64,000 bases of DNA from AP-15 sp963774345 (lineage in GTDB: Bacteria; Pseudomonadota; Alphaproteobacteria; ATCC43930; CGMCC-115725): contig CAVZFB010000065.1 in assembly GCA_963774345.1 (NCBI GenBank), positions 124,001 to 188,000 on the forward strand, in the 5' to 3' direction. This document shows, in pieces, positions 9,075-18,095 of this stretch. Every line of letters begins with the position of its first letter. Position 1 is the first letter of the stretch. Both the position numbers and the translations under genes were made by a program. Under the pieces are notes generated by a model. That model saw nothing but the letters and a program-made list of their open reading frames with translations. It did not search any database and was not told the DNA's origin.

Positions 9075-10106
9075 TCACGCCACAGCTCCCACACCGCGTA
9101 TGTAACTCATGTAATTTCTTCCAATGAATTCCCGAAGCGAAGCGGGAATCCTGGCACGTGGAGCGATGATTGTCATCGCATTACCTGCCCCCAAGGTAAC
9201 GTGTAGTCGAGGCGGTCTTGTGTAACGAGCGCAATAACGGGCAACAGATCCATGCAAAGTGATTGCAGATTCTACAAATAGCCAAAGCAGATATTTACCT
9301 CTGACGAAGCGCGAAACTCCTTCTATCGCACGAAACTCCGCCTCCGCGGCGGAGAGTACCTTTTCGTGCGATGGCGATAAGCCTATGCACTGGGCAGCGT
9401 ACCTTGCACGAGACATGGCAGAAGGGTACGTGCCACTAGTACCTAACCTACCATCATTGAACACAAACAGCGGCGAAAGTTTGATATTCGCCAACGACGC
9501 TGGGGTTCCATCCCGCCTCCATACAAGAATCTGCGCCATTATGGGCGCCATTGCCTCGCAAAAACATTGATGGTTGCAGTTAAATTGATCCAAAATAGAT
9601 CGTCGTTCTTCTTCGGTCATCTCTACTATGCCGAATATTTCTTCGATAACCCTCTCGAAAGCGGCCCCATTCACCACATCATTTTCGATCGAATAATTGT
9701 CAGTTCCGTACAGATTATCTGCCTCGATTGCTTCTTCATCTAAATATTCGGATAGATCGCGGTCTACGAAAAAGCAAATGCGGCTTCGTGCGAAGCGACC
9801 CCAGGGCATCGCTGCAAGAATACCGAGAACTGCTCGTCGATTGCGGGAACGAATTAACCGGACGGTCCATCCGTCAGGCAAAATATTTTCTATAAAACCT
9901 CGGTAAAAGCTTGGATCCTCAATCCCTTCGACGAAGCCATAGACAACGGGCATCGACTCTTTATACATAAGAAGAAATTCGTGGTACGGGCCGCTACTAG
10001 TTTCCAGCGCTTCCGCATGTATATTCAACATGTCCACGACGAGACGCCTCGCCTCGTCAGTCAGTAACAAATTCGCCCATCGACCGGGCGTATGGCTTGA
10101 GTTCAT
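9075..10106 (-). CDS. DUF4435/TOPRIM-like effector, AriB-like (PARIS-like defence)
   Basis: A 343-residue DUF4435 protein. Visible TOPRIM-type motifs are VYGFVEGIEDPSFY (Glu60), FFVDRDLSEY (Asp115 and Asp117) and the family's NYSIEND (Glu141). In the PARIS system, AriB is a DUF4435 TOPRIM nuclease held by the ATPase AriA and released on sensing phage anti-restriction proteins, after which it attacks host tRNA. The gene starts 50 bases inside the end of the upstream ATPase gene, so translation is probably coupled. The region is clearly AT-richer than its flanks. DUF4435 proteins also occur in other ATPase-paired loci, so assignment to PARIS rests on the pairing and motifs, not on a search. Confidence 0.72.
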   Translation of the reverse strand: MNSSHTPGRWANLLLTDEARRLVVDMLNIHAEALETSSGPYHEFLLMYKESMPVVYGFVEGIEDPSFYRGFIENILPDGWTVRLIRSRNRRAVLGILAAMPWGRFARSRICFFVDRDLSEYLDEEAIEADNLYGTDNYSIENDVVNGAAFERVIEEIFGIVEMTEEERRSILDQFNCNHQCFCEAMAPIMAQILVWRRDGTPASLANIKLSPLFVFNDGRLGTSGTYPSAMSRARYAAQCIGLSPSHEKVLSAAEAEFRAIEGVSRFVRGKYLLWLFVESAITLHGSVARYCARYTRPPRLHVTLGAGNAMTIIAPRARIPASLREFIGRNYMSYIRGVGAVA

Positions 10107-11440
10107 TGTCGTAGATGAACGGAGAGTGGGTGACGGCTACAACGCCCGAACAAAACTCGCCCCGCCGAATGTCAGGCAGAAGCCGTCGTTGCCAGGGAAC
10201 CGATAAGGAAAGCTCGGGTTCATCGATCAATACGAAAAACCTCTCAGTCCCGGAAAGATATAAGTGGCTGAACAATGAAACTATTTGCTTCTCACCCGAC
10301 GACAAATCTGCAAGCTCAATCTTGTTCGATTCTGTTTCCTTAGTGGCCGAAACTATCGAGAAACTAAAAGTTGAGCTATTATATATGAATTGCTTGTCAG
10401 ATATATATTCACTGCACAGGTCACAAAAATCTGAAACGGGTTTTTCTCTTGCTTGCAATGATTCTTGAAAACGCAATATTGTTGAGAAATAATGGTAGAT
10501 AAGCCGATCGTGTTCTGTGGCATCTTTTTTGGAGCCTAGAGAGCCTATAACTTTAGACAGGTGCGCTTTGCTTTCACGAGATAGAATTGTGTCATCGATC
10601 CTGTTAATCACTGATCGCACGGTATCTTCTGGGACTAAAGCTAGCGCACCCATATCCACGGTTAGATACGTCTGATTGACCACATCACTCAAATAACTGA
10701 GCGTTAGGCGATTTAGGTTTTCTCTGGCAAAATCTCTTATTGCTCCGACGGCATTATCCACTGCCTGTTGAACATCCTTCATGCCGAACTCGACCAACTC
10801 AATGTACGACTGAGCGGTTTCAGGTTGTCGCTGCCTATAGCGACGAAGGTCCTCCGAGTCGGCACCTTCAAAAATACTGCTGAGCTCTCGTTCAATCCGT
10901 CTATAGGTTGGTAAATACAAAATTTGAGCACCAATCGTTGATTGAATTCTAATTCATTCTATCTCTTACTGCTTTAAGAGAAGCAGTCACCCCCTCATCA
11001 AGACCTAACCCATCATTCATATAATTCATGAAGTCGCGCTCCAGCACGTGGGATGGAATCCCGTAGCGCGGCCCCATCCGAGCCAGTTCGTCTGGAATGC
11101 GGTCTATTTGACCATGCGCAATCATGTCGCGGAGGCGGTTTCTAATTACACTCGGAAAGCTCGCGAAGAAGCGATGATCGCGCCGGCTAAACGCCTTGAC
11201 GAGTTCTTCGCGGTTGATGGTAAATATTTCGTTGTCGATTCGTCCTAAAATGGACTTAAATTGAAACTGCACGAGAGATTGCCATCTACCAGAAAGAAAA
11301 TAGAACAGCATGCGAAGTAGCGTAGTTTTTCCGGAACCATTCTCGCCGACGATAATTAACGCATTATCGCTCAGCGTTACATGGAAATTTTTGAATCCGT
11401 ATAAGCCTAATACCTGAAACTTGCTAAGTTGGCCGGTCAT
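10057..11440 (-). pseudogene. AAA/ABC-type ATPase, AriA-like (PARIS-like defence), one frame break
   Basis: The two halves together make about 460 residues. The first half, from ATG 11440, has the ABC-like N terminus LGLYGFKNFHVTLSDN and Walker A GENGSGKTT (residues 32-40). It ends at a TAG (10949) right where the second half begins with ILYLPTYRRIERE. That half carries the ABC signature LADLSSGEKQIVSLF, Walker B FFVLIDEPELSL and the H-loop VAVTHSPFIYDNE. This is an SMC/OLD-like AAA_15/AAA_21 ATPase, the scaffold and sensor of PARIS-type systems. The break near 10945 falls in AT-rich sequence without losing any recognisable motif. The gene could be a real pseudogene, an assembly error, or produce a split protein. 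Confidence 0.72.
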
Positions 11441-11810
11441 GCCGTGTCCTGTCGTGCGCGAGCCGCTATCTTAGATCCAGACGGAGAACGGGAAAGATAC
11501 GCTCAAACGGGTCGAGAAATCAACCAACAGGGGACCGGGCAGAATGTAATCTCAAGTCCGCGGCGGCTGACGCTATACCAATGAGCGCGTTGCCGGTGCC
11601 GTCGCAGGCTGACCGCTAAGGGGCCGAACCGGACGGGTGACAAGCGCGCGTCGGGAAGGGCGGACGAAATTGACCGTCGAAGTCATGCCAGTTCCGGCAA
11701 CTGGCGGGGACCGGAATTGTTGTGGTCATGGTTTCCTTTGCGAAGCCGTTTGATTTCGGCCGTCGCGCGGTTACGTTCGGGGCAGTTCTCCCTCACCCGA
11801 GGAGGTGGCG
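11441..11810. other. Intergenic region after the defence island
   Basis: About 370 bases separate the divergent ATPase gene and the isochorismatase-like gene. No gene, terminator or flanking repeat of the island was recognised. Confidence 0.4.
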
Positions 11811-12419
11811 ATGGCCGAATCCGAACATATCGATCGGCGCCGGGCGGCACTGATCGCTTACGACGTCTGCCGGCGCGCGCTGACTCCGTCGGATTCTGCA
11901 CGCAGGGCTACGATGCGCCCGGTGCTCGATGCCTGGGTGCGGATGATAGCGGTCGCGCGGGCGGCAGGCGTGCCGGTGATCTATACGACGCCGGTCAGCC
12001 GCGCCGATGGCGCCGACGTTGTCTTGCTGCCGACCGACCTTTCGGCGGAGACCGGCGTGCCGCCGCTGACCAATGGTATCGAGGGCTCGCCGGAGGCCGG
12101 CTTCCCCGAAGAGATCGTGCCGCGACCCGATGATTACGTCTTTCTCAAACGCCGGCCGAGCGCCTTCTACGGGACGGGCGTGGCCGAGCTGCTGCACATG
12201 CTGCGGCGCGACACCATCATTATCGGTGGCGGTGCCACCAATCGCGGCGTCGAGACGAGTGTGCGCGAAGCCTTCAACCTCGACCTCGCGTCTGTCGTGG
12301 TGCGCGAATGCTGCTGGAGCAGCGACCCGGCCGCCCACGCCCACAGCCTCGACAAGGCGATGAAAATGTACGCGCGCATTCGAAGTCTCGACCAGGTCGC
12401 GGCGCTGCTGCGAGAATGA
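11811..12419 (+). CDS. Isochorismatase-like hydrolase lacking the catalytic cysteine
   Basis: A 202-residue cysteine-hydrolase-fold protein. The aspartate of the triad is in AALIAYDVC, the lysine in VFLKRRPSAFYGT, and the cis-peptide-like segment is IIIGGGATNRGVETSVREA. At the position where nicotinamidase-like members have cysteine (TNxCVES) this protein has glycine (TNRGVET). True isochorismatases (EntB, PhzD) also lack the cysteine and use general acid chemistry on vinyl ethers, so it may hydrolyse an ether or have another role. ATG 11811 sits five bases after GGAGG; an in-frame GTG lies at 11805. Downstream are GST and flavin amine oxidase genes on the same strand. Confidence 0.82.
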   Translation: MAESEHIDRRRAALIAYDVCRRALTPSDSARRATMRPVLDAWVRMIAVARAAGVPVIYTTPVSRADGADVVLLPTDLSAETGVPPLTNGIEGSPEAGFPEEIVPRPDDYVFLKRRPSAFYGTGVAELLHMLRRDTIIIGGGATNRGVETSVREAFNLDLASVVVRECCWSSDPAAHAHSLDKAMKMYARIRSLDQVAALLRE

Positions 12420-12589
12420 GGGGCGGAGTTCGGAGCACGCCAGGAAAATCCACTCGGCGAGCGAATCCGCAAATGCCGGTTCGCCAGCCAAATCACATGA
12501 TCTGCGGACGGTCGGCACAGGTCTGCCGGATCCCGCCGAAAGGGACGGCGCGCTGAGCGGGGTCCGTGGTCGATGGAAGGACGAACAAC

Positions 12590-13219
12590 ATGTTCAGACT
12601 TTATTACGCCCCCGGCACGTGTGCGCTCGCGACACATATCGCGCTTGAGGAGGCTGGTGCGCCGTACGAGGCAGTTCTGGTCGATTTCCGTTCCCAAGGC
12701 CAGAGGAGCCCCGAATACCTAACGGTAAACCCCAAAGGGCGCGTACCCGCATTGGTAACCGAAAGTGGCACTCTTACTGAAACGCCGGCACTCTTGTGCT
12801 ATGTAGCGCAGCGTTTTCCGAAGGCCGAACTCGCCCCGCTCGCTGATCCCTTCGCCCTTGCGCGGGTTCAGGAGTTCAACAGTTATCTTTGTTCGACGGT
12901 GCATATCGCGCATGCGCACGGCAGGCGGGGCGCCCGGTGGGCCGATGACGCTGCAGCGATCGAGGCAATGAAGCGCAAAGTGCCGGCGAACGTGACGGAA
13001 TGCTTTGAGCTGATCGAGCACAAACTGATGAAGGGCCCGTGGGTAATGGGTGGCCAGTACACGATCTGCGATCCGTACCTGTTCACCATCGCTTCCTGGA
13101 TAGAAGGCGACGGCGTCGACACCACCAACGTGCCCCGCGTCATGGAACATCGTGCGCGCATGCTGGTGCGTCCCGCTGTTCAAAAGGCGGTGGCTGCCGA
13201 AGGAACGCAAATTCCTTGA
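12590..13219 (+). CDS. Glutathione S-transferase
   Basis: 209 residues with the thioredoxin-like N-terminal domain MFRLYYAPGTCALATHIALEEAG, VNPKGRVPAL (cis-Pro site) and TETPALLCYVA, which binds the gamma-glutamyl part of glutathione, followed by an all-helical C-terminal domain (GPWVMGGQYTICDPYLFTIASW). The SxC/TCA pattern near residues 10-12 resembles beta-class bacterial enzymes. These conjugate glutathione to electrophiles or reduce them, in the cytoplasm. A GGAAGG site precedes ATG 12590. Its place between hydrolase and oxidase genes fits detoxification of catabolic intermediates. Confidence 0.9.
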   Translation: MFRLYYAPGTCALATHIALEEAGAPYEAVLVDFRSQGQRSPEYLTVNPKGRVPALVTESGTLTETPALLCYVAQRFPKAELAPLADPFALARVQEFNSYLCSTVHIAHAHGRRGARWADDAAAIEAMKRKVPANVTECFELIEHKLMKGPWVMGGQYTICDPYLFTIASWIEGDGVDTTNVPRVMEHRARMLVRPAVQKAVAAEGTQIP

Positions 13220-13342
13220 CGATCTCGTGTACTTCGAACGGTTCCAGAAGCGCGGGTCGATCGCCGGCAGCCACCCGACTAGCATCGGTCACGGCCTCGG
13301 CTCTCGGACGATGGTATGATGGTTGGTCTTGAAGGGTAATCG

Positions 13343-14650
13343 ATGGCCTCTCCTGATCTGGCGCATATTGTGGTCGTCGGTGCTGGCGCTGCCGGCTTGA
13401 TGACGGCCCGCGAGCTGGTGCGTGCGGGCAAACGAGTCACGATCCTTGAGGCGCGAGACCGATGTGGCGGCCGCATCTACCCGCTGCCCGCCGAGGAATT
13501 TGGCTACCCGGCTGAAGGCGGCGCTGAATTTGTCCACGGCGCCGCGCCGGTGACGCGAGCTGTGATGCGCGAAGGGCAGATTTCGCTGTTGCCGCGCGGC
13601 GGCACGCGATGGAGTGCTCGCACCGGCAAGTTATTGCCCAACGAGCCTGCGCAGCCTCATCTAGGTCGGTTCTACCAGGCTCTGAGCGAGGTGAAAGCCG
13701 ATCTTCCGATCGCCGAATTTCTGCAGACGCATTTTGCCGATCGGCGATACGACGAGCTGCGGCGGTCAATCACTCGGACTGTCGAGGGCTACGATGCGGC
13801 TGACCCGCGCCGCGCCAGCACTCTGGCACTTCGCGACGAATGGATGGCCCGGGACGACGGCGAACACGGACGGATCGCGAAAGGTTACGGCGAGCTGATC
13901 GACCATCTATCATCCGAATGCTGCAAGCGTGGAGCGGCACTCCATCTCGGTGCGGCGGTAACGGCGATCGACGAGGCCCGCGGGCGGGTTACCGTGCGCT
14001 GTCGTGACGGCGCCGCGTTCGAGGCCGACGCCGCGATCCTCGCCGTGCCACCTCCGCTCCTGTCCGAAATCGCGCTTCCGTCGACGGCGCGCGAGCGGGC
14101 AGCAGCCACTGACGATATCGGGTTCGGCAACGTCGTCAAAATTCTGTTTCGCTTCGCCACGAAGTGGTGGGCCGATCATGGCGGGCGAGATCTGAGCGAT
14201 CTGTCTTTCTTGCTTTCCGATGCCACGGTCCCGACCTGGTGGACCCAGTATCCAGACAGATATCCGGTGCTGACCGGCTGGTTGGCCGGTCCCAAGGCCG
14301 ACAGGGTGTCGTCACTTGCCGAGGCCGAACTCATCGACACGGGGCTCGCCTCGCTCGGCGAGATTTTCGATCTACCTGCGGACCGCATCGGGCGAAATCT
14401 CGTCGCGGCGCGAGCGATCAACTGGGGCAACGATCCGTTCGCGCGCGGCGCTTATTCCTACGCCACACCCAGGACACGCGAAGCGCAGTCGCTGCTGCGA
14501 AAATCGAACGGTGAGGCCATATTCTTTTCTGGCGAGGCGCTCTATGCCGGTCCGGTTATGGGCACGGTCGAGGCGGCGCTGGCCAGCGGCCAAGAAACAG
14601 CGCAGACGATCCTGACAGGGTCTCCGGCGACGCGACCCCGCGTCCGGTAG
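13343..14650 (+). CDS. Flavin-containing amine oxidase family protein
   Basis: 435 residues. The N-terminal Rossmann motif HIVVVGAGAAGLMTARELVRAGKRV, with the following ILEARDRCGGRI segment, binds FAD. The remainder has the amine-oxidase layout with the substrate domain (AEGGAEFVHGAAPVTR) and the FAD-closing C-terminal segment AIFFSGEALYAGPVMGTVEAALASG. The family oxidises primary or secondary amines, releasing aldehyde and hydrogen peroxide. A GAAGGG site lies six bases before ATG 13343. The last 18 codons and downstream bases are duplicated at 17258-17394, bracketing an inserted segment. Confidence 0.88.
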   Translation: MASPDLAHIVVVGAGAAGLMTARELVRAGKRVTILEARDRCGGRIYPLPAEEFGYPAEGGAEFVHGAAPVTRAVMREGQISLLPRGGTRWSARTGKLLPNEPAQPHLGRFYQALSEVKADLPIAEFLQTHFADRRYDELRRSITRTVEGYDAADPRRASTLALRDEWMARDDGEHGRIAKGYGELIDHLSSECCKRGAALHLGAAVTAIDEARGRVTVRCRDGAAFEADAAILAVPPPLLSEIALPSTARERAAATDDIGFGNVVKILFRFATKWWADHGGRDLSDLSFLLSDATVPTWWTQYPDRYPVLTGWLAGPKADRVSSLAEAELIDTGLASLGEIFDLPADRIGRNLVAARAINWGNDPFARGAYSYATPRTREAQSLLRKSNGEAIFFSGEALYAGPVMGTVEAALASGQETAQTILTGSPATRPRVR

Positions 14651-14717
14651 CGTTTCGAGCTCGCCTCGGTCGGCCGGCTGGGCACGAGTCGTCGTCCTAA
14701 AATAAGGCGGCAATGCG
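14596..14717. repeat. Direct duplication copy A: 3' end of the amine-oxidase gene
   Basis: Bases from 14596 match 17258 onward. The first 36 positions are identical, similarity is strong through the stop codon, and it is patchy to the shared GGCGGCAATGCGCC near 14708-14719. This copy is the intact end of the gene; the other is a fragment about 2.66 kb downstream. Confidence 0.85.
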
Positions 14718-14960
14718 CCGAGATCCATGTCCTGTGAGATACCGTTCACCGACCAAATCAGCGCGGCAGCGCGCTCGCTCGGTCAAGGCCTCGACGGGGG
14801 CGGCGACTGAGATGAACGCTGTCATATAGTAAAGTATATAATCGCCCTTTTGGTCTCTTAAATCTAAGTCTACTTGGCAACCCGCCTAGCGAAGAATGAT
14901 TAGCGAGGGTGACAGTAAGATCTCACGTGGATTAATGCGGCGGAAGCACGTGTATGAAGT
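14718..14960. other. Gap between duplicated gene end and secreted-protein gene
   Basis: Includes an AT-rich patch (14820-14880) with a TATAGTAAAGTATATA-like element resembling the operator-like sequence at 17442-17465. This suggests the duplication may extend further than the clearly alignable part. No gene seen. Confidence 0.35.
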
Positions 14961-15871
14961 TCACGGCGGCCAGCTGTACATCGCCGCGGTCCAGCCGGCG
15001 GGAGCGGGTTCGATCGCTGTCCAAGTGCGGCAGTCCGACAGGTGCCACCCGGCATTATCGGGCGCTACGTCGAAGGCCACAGCCGGGCAGCGCACCGAAA
15101 GCTGCGAGCCGGTCGGCGTGGCTTTCGTCCAGGCAGACCATCGAACGCGGCCGGCGCTCTTGGCGTAGTAGAAGCGCTCCAAAGACCTCGCGTCCTCGAT
15201 AGTGGCCGCGCCGTAGTGCTCGGAAATGATCGTCGGCAGCGTCACTGTCAGTGAGGATGTCGCCTCATAAAACGTCCAGGGAATATTTTCCAAGCGCCAG
15301 CGTGTAAACGCCTTGTTTAACCTGGGGGGGCATGTCGTGGTCGGCGTGTCATTCAACCGCGCTACAGTCGAAGCCCATGAGCCGGTCGGAGGATCGTCTC
15401 TGAAAGACACCCAGCCATCAGCGCCGCATTCTGGCCCAGTGAAGTGTTGTAGCACCCCCATCTTACTGCCATCCTGCGTCTCTTTCACGCGCGTGGTGCC
15501 GTTCGGGTCGGTCACGTAGAGTTCACCGCCATCACCATTCGCGACCACAAATGGACCAAAGGGAGGGTAAGAAAACTCGCACGGCATCGAGCCGTCGTCA
15601 TTGAGCGTGCAGTCGCCGATCTGATAGCCGGTGGGGGCGGGCAGATCACGCTTGCGATATCGGGCGACCTCAGCAGTCGACTGCGCATGTAGTGGACCGG
15701 CGCAATTCAGAAAATCGCCGGCTGTGCTGCACGCGTGTTGGACCACGTAGTCGACGGGGTTGACAATGGATGGCGGGTCTGAGCGCGCGCCATTGGCTAT
15801 CTGCGGGTGCGAGATGCAGACGCTAAGCATGCAGAAAGCACTGGCGACGGTCCTGACAGATAAAACGTCAT
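14961..15871 (-). CDS. Uncharacterised exported protein, start region damaged
   Basis: The protein ends TAAMYSWPP at 14961 and contains several cysteines and DPNGT, FTGPECGADGWVSFRDDP and RWRLENIPWTFYEA segments. Near its start is a signal-like stretch (TVASAFCMLSVCISHPQIANGA) suggesting export. The plausible start, ATG 15871 after GAGGAGG, is one base out of frame with this stretch, while the first in-frame ATG is at 15830 in the middle of the signal. A one-base indel near 15860 would explain this. No domain was recognised. The gene lies inside a segment bracketed by the duplicated amine-oxidase end and only 22 bases from an IS element, so it is probably foreign cargo. Confidence 0.5.
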
Positions 15872-15892
15872 ATGCCTCCTCGGCGTGTCTAA

Positions 15893-17065
15893 GGGAACGT
15901 CTGAACAAGGGTTCGGCGCACGGATGACGGTCACGAAGCGAGCTCCTCAGCCGGTGACAGACGAGAGATGGCACACCCTCGGGCGGTGTTGGCCGATCTG
16001 CGCGGGTATTGGAGTGGCTTGGACACACTACGCCTCTTGGCAACGCAGCAGATGCCGGCGCGCCATGAACAGATTGGCCAGCGCACAGGTCACGATCAGG
16101 CGATGCGCGTTCTTTTTGAGCCCGCGATAGCGCACCTTGGCGAAGCCGAACACCCGCTTGATGACCCCGATCGGATGCTCGACCTTGGCGCGCACCTTCG
16201 ATTTGCTACGGTTCTTGGCCCGCTCGATCGCGTTGACGAGGCCGCGATGACGGTAGCGGCGGTTGGTGAAATCGCGCGCCCGCGGGGCCTTGTGGCGGAT
16301 CACCGCGCGCTGGCCGCGATACGCCTGATCGCCCCACACCCGGGTCTCGCGCCCGTGCAGCAGATCGGGCAGCACCCGGCTGTCGGCGACGTTGGCCGGG
16401 GTCGCCACCGCCGCATGGATCAGCTTGGTGCGGCTGTCGACGCCGAGATGCGCCTTCATGCCGAAATACCACTGGTTGCCCTTCTTGGTCTGATGCATCT
16501 CGGGATCGCGGACCTTCTGGGCGTTCTTGGTCGAAGACGGCGCATTGATGATGGTCGCATCGACAATCGTGCCGGTGGCGATCTTCAGCCCCTTCGCCGC
16601 CAGATGCCGCCGCACCTCGTCGAACAACCGGCGGCCGAGATTGTGGGCTTCGAGCAAGTGGCGGAAGCGGCACATCGTGGTCTCGTCCGGCACCGGCTCG
16701 CGGCCGAGGTCGATCCCGACAAAACCGCGCATCGCCACCGAATCATACAGCGCCTCTTCCACCGCCGGGTCCGACAGGTTGAACCATTGCTGCAGAAAAT
16801 AGAGACGCAGCATCCGTTCGACCCCAATCGGCGGACGGCCATTTCCGGGCTTGAGATAGAACGGCTCGATCAGCCGGCACAGCGCCGGCCACGGAACCAC
16901 GCGCTCCATCTCAGAAAGAAACACCGCCCGTCGGGTCGTCTTGGCGTAGCGCTCAAACCCCCCACTCGCCAGCGTCAGCTGCTTCATTCCCCCAACCCTG
17001 CGTACCATCCGCCCCGTCCACACTATATCATGATCACCGACCCAAAGGCTTTTGCAGAGTTTCCC
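15893..17065. mobile_element. IS5-family insertion sequence, about 1.17 kb
   Basis: Inferred ends: left GGGAACGTCTGAACAAGGG from 15893 and right, read inward on the minus strand, GGGAAACTCTGCAAAAGCC to 17065, an imperfect inverted repeat. A TAA triplet flanks both sides (15890-15892 and 17066-17068), consistent with the short T-N-A target duplications of some IS5 subgroups. The element contains one transposase gene and lies between the duplicated amine-oxidase ends. Confidence 0.6.
16028..16987 (-). CDS. IS5-family DDE transposase
   Basis: A 319-residue transposase starting at ATG 16987 behind a GGGGGA site. It has the N-terminal DUF772 domain (ERMLRLYFLQQWFNLSDPAVEEALYD), then the DDE catalytic core: TGTIVDATIINAPSS (first Asp), KLIHAAVATPANVADSRVLPDLL and VWGDQAYRG (second Asp), and the RAKVEHPIGVIKRVFG region with the catalytic Glu. 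The frame is intact, so the element may be active. It catalyses cut-and-paste transposition of the surrounding insertion sequence. Confidence 0.92.
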   Translation of the reverse strand: MKQLTLASGGFERYAKTTRRAVFLSEMERVVPWPALCRLIEPFYLKPGNGRPPIGVERMLRLYFLQQWFNLSDPAVEEALYDSVAMRGFVGIDLGREPVPDETTMCRFRHLLEAHNLGRRLFDEVRRHLAAKGLKIATGTIVDATIINAPSSTKNAQKVRDPEMHQTKKGNQWYFGMKAHLGVDSRTKLIHAAVATPANVADSRVLPDLLHGRETRVWGDQAYRGQRAVIRHKAPRARDFTNRRYRHRGLVNAIERAKNRSKSKVRAKVEHPIGVIKRVFGFAKVRYRGLKKNAHRLIVTCALANLFMARRHLLRCQEA

Positions 17066-17257
17066 TAAGCACGGGTGATGCTGCTCACACAAGAGACGGG
17101 CTGGCGTGCGCGGTCGGCGATCGGGGCCTAGGAACTCCGTGAACGAGGGTATAATCTGCTGTTCGACCGGCCAGCGATACTGCTGAGATAATCGCAGTGT
17201 CGGCGCTGTCCGAATGACCGCTTCTAAAGCCTAGGCATCGCAGGCTGGCAAATCGGG

Positions 17258-17394
17258 AACAGCGCAGACGATCCTGACAGGGTCTCCGGCGACACCACCC
17301 CGCGTCCGGTAACGTTCCGCGCCCGCCTCGGCGGGCTAACTTCACCATCCGCCCGGGCACAAGTCGTCATATTCAAATGCGGCGGCAATGCGCC
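17258..17394. repeat. Direct duplication copy B: amine-oxidase 3' fragment
   Basis: A fragment of the end of the gene at 13343-14650, starting at AACAGCGCAGACGATCCTG and running past the stop equivalent. It lacks the rest of the gene and lies just upstream of the promoter of the membrane protein at 17484. Confidence 0.85.
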
Positions 17395-17422
17395 CAATTC
17401 CGGCCGTTCGTGACGCCGATAG

Positions 17423-17465
17423 TTGACAGATTCGAACGCAAGGTACTTTATTTTACAAAGTATAC
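17423..17465 (+). promoter_or_regulatory. Probable promoter with inverted-repeat operator
   Basis: A TTGACA box (17423-17428) is followed 17 bases later by AT-rich CTTTAT. Overlapping this, GTACTTT and AAAGTATAC form an imperfect inverted repeat around ATTTTAC (17442-17465). This is a natural site for autoregulation by the winged-helix protein encoded at 18092. Confidence 0.45.
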
Positions 17466-17483
17466 TGCGTTGTGGAGGAACCG

Positions 17484-18095
17484 ATGATGGATGACCGGGT
17501 GCGCGACGACATCGCGCTGATACGCGAAGCGATCGAGGAGGGCCGTGGTTACGCTACCGCCAGCGGCCGAGGTCTGGTGGTGTGGGGGATCGCGCTCGCG
17601 GCCGGGTTTGTTGCCACTTATGCCTTTGTCCGCGGCTACCAGTCGGCGCTGCGCCCGGCGACGCTGTGGCCGCTGGCAATTGCCGTGCCGTGGGCCGATT
17701 GGCTGCGCCGGATGTGGGGCTGCGCCCAAGGCGACGCGCCGGCCCCGTCGCCCAGCCCGATGGTCGTGGCGCTGCGCATGCTGTGGCTCGGCCTCGGCAT
17801 CTTCCTGACGACGCTGACCCTGGCCGTGCTGTGGAGCGGCGAGGGCTCGGCGGACTGGCTCTCTGCGGTCGCCGCCGGGGCGATCGGCACGGCCGTGTTC
17901 GCGACGGCCTGGCTTGCCAGTCTGTCATGGCTGCGCTGGGTGGCGGTCGCTTGGTGGATCGGCGAACTGGCACTGGTTGCGCTGCGCCACCGGCCGGAGG
18001 CGCTGCTGCTGTCCGCCGGATTGATGCTGGCGCTGCTGGCCGGGCCGGGCATCGCGCTGGTGTTGCGCCGGCGGAGGCTGCTAGCCGCGGCATGA
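17484..18095 (+). CDS. Membrane protein paired with a winged-helix regulator
   Basis: About 203 residues. A short charged N terminus (MMDDRVRDDIALIREAIEEGR) is followed by six hydrophobic segments, the first near GLVVWGIALAAGFVATYAFV. ATG 17484 lies five bases after GGAGG. The gene overlaps the next one by four bases (ATGA), so the two are co-translated. Such membrane protein/small winged-helix pairs are frequent in proteobacteria but have no assigned biochemical role; the regulator probably controls the pair. No known transporter family was recognised. Confidence 0.75.
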   Translation: MMDDRVRDDIALIREAIEEGRGYATASGRGLVVWGIALAAGFVATYAFVRGYQSALRPATLWPLAIAVPWADWLRRMWGCAQGDAPAPSPSPMVVALRMLWLGLGIFLTTLTLAVLWSGEGSADWLSAVAAGAIGTAVFATAWLASLSWLRWVAVAWWIGELALVALRHRPEALLLSAGLMLALLAGPGIALVLRRRRLLAAA

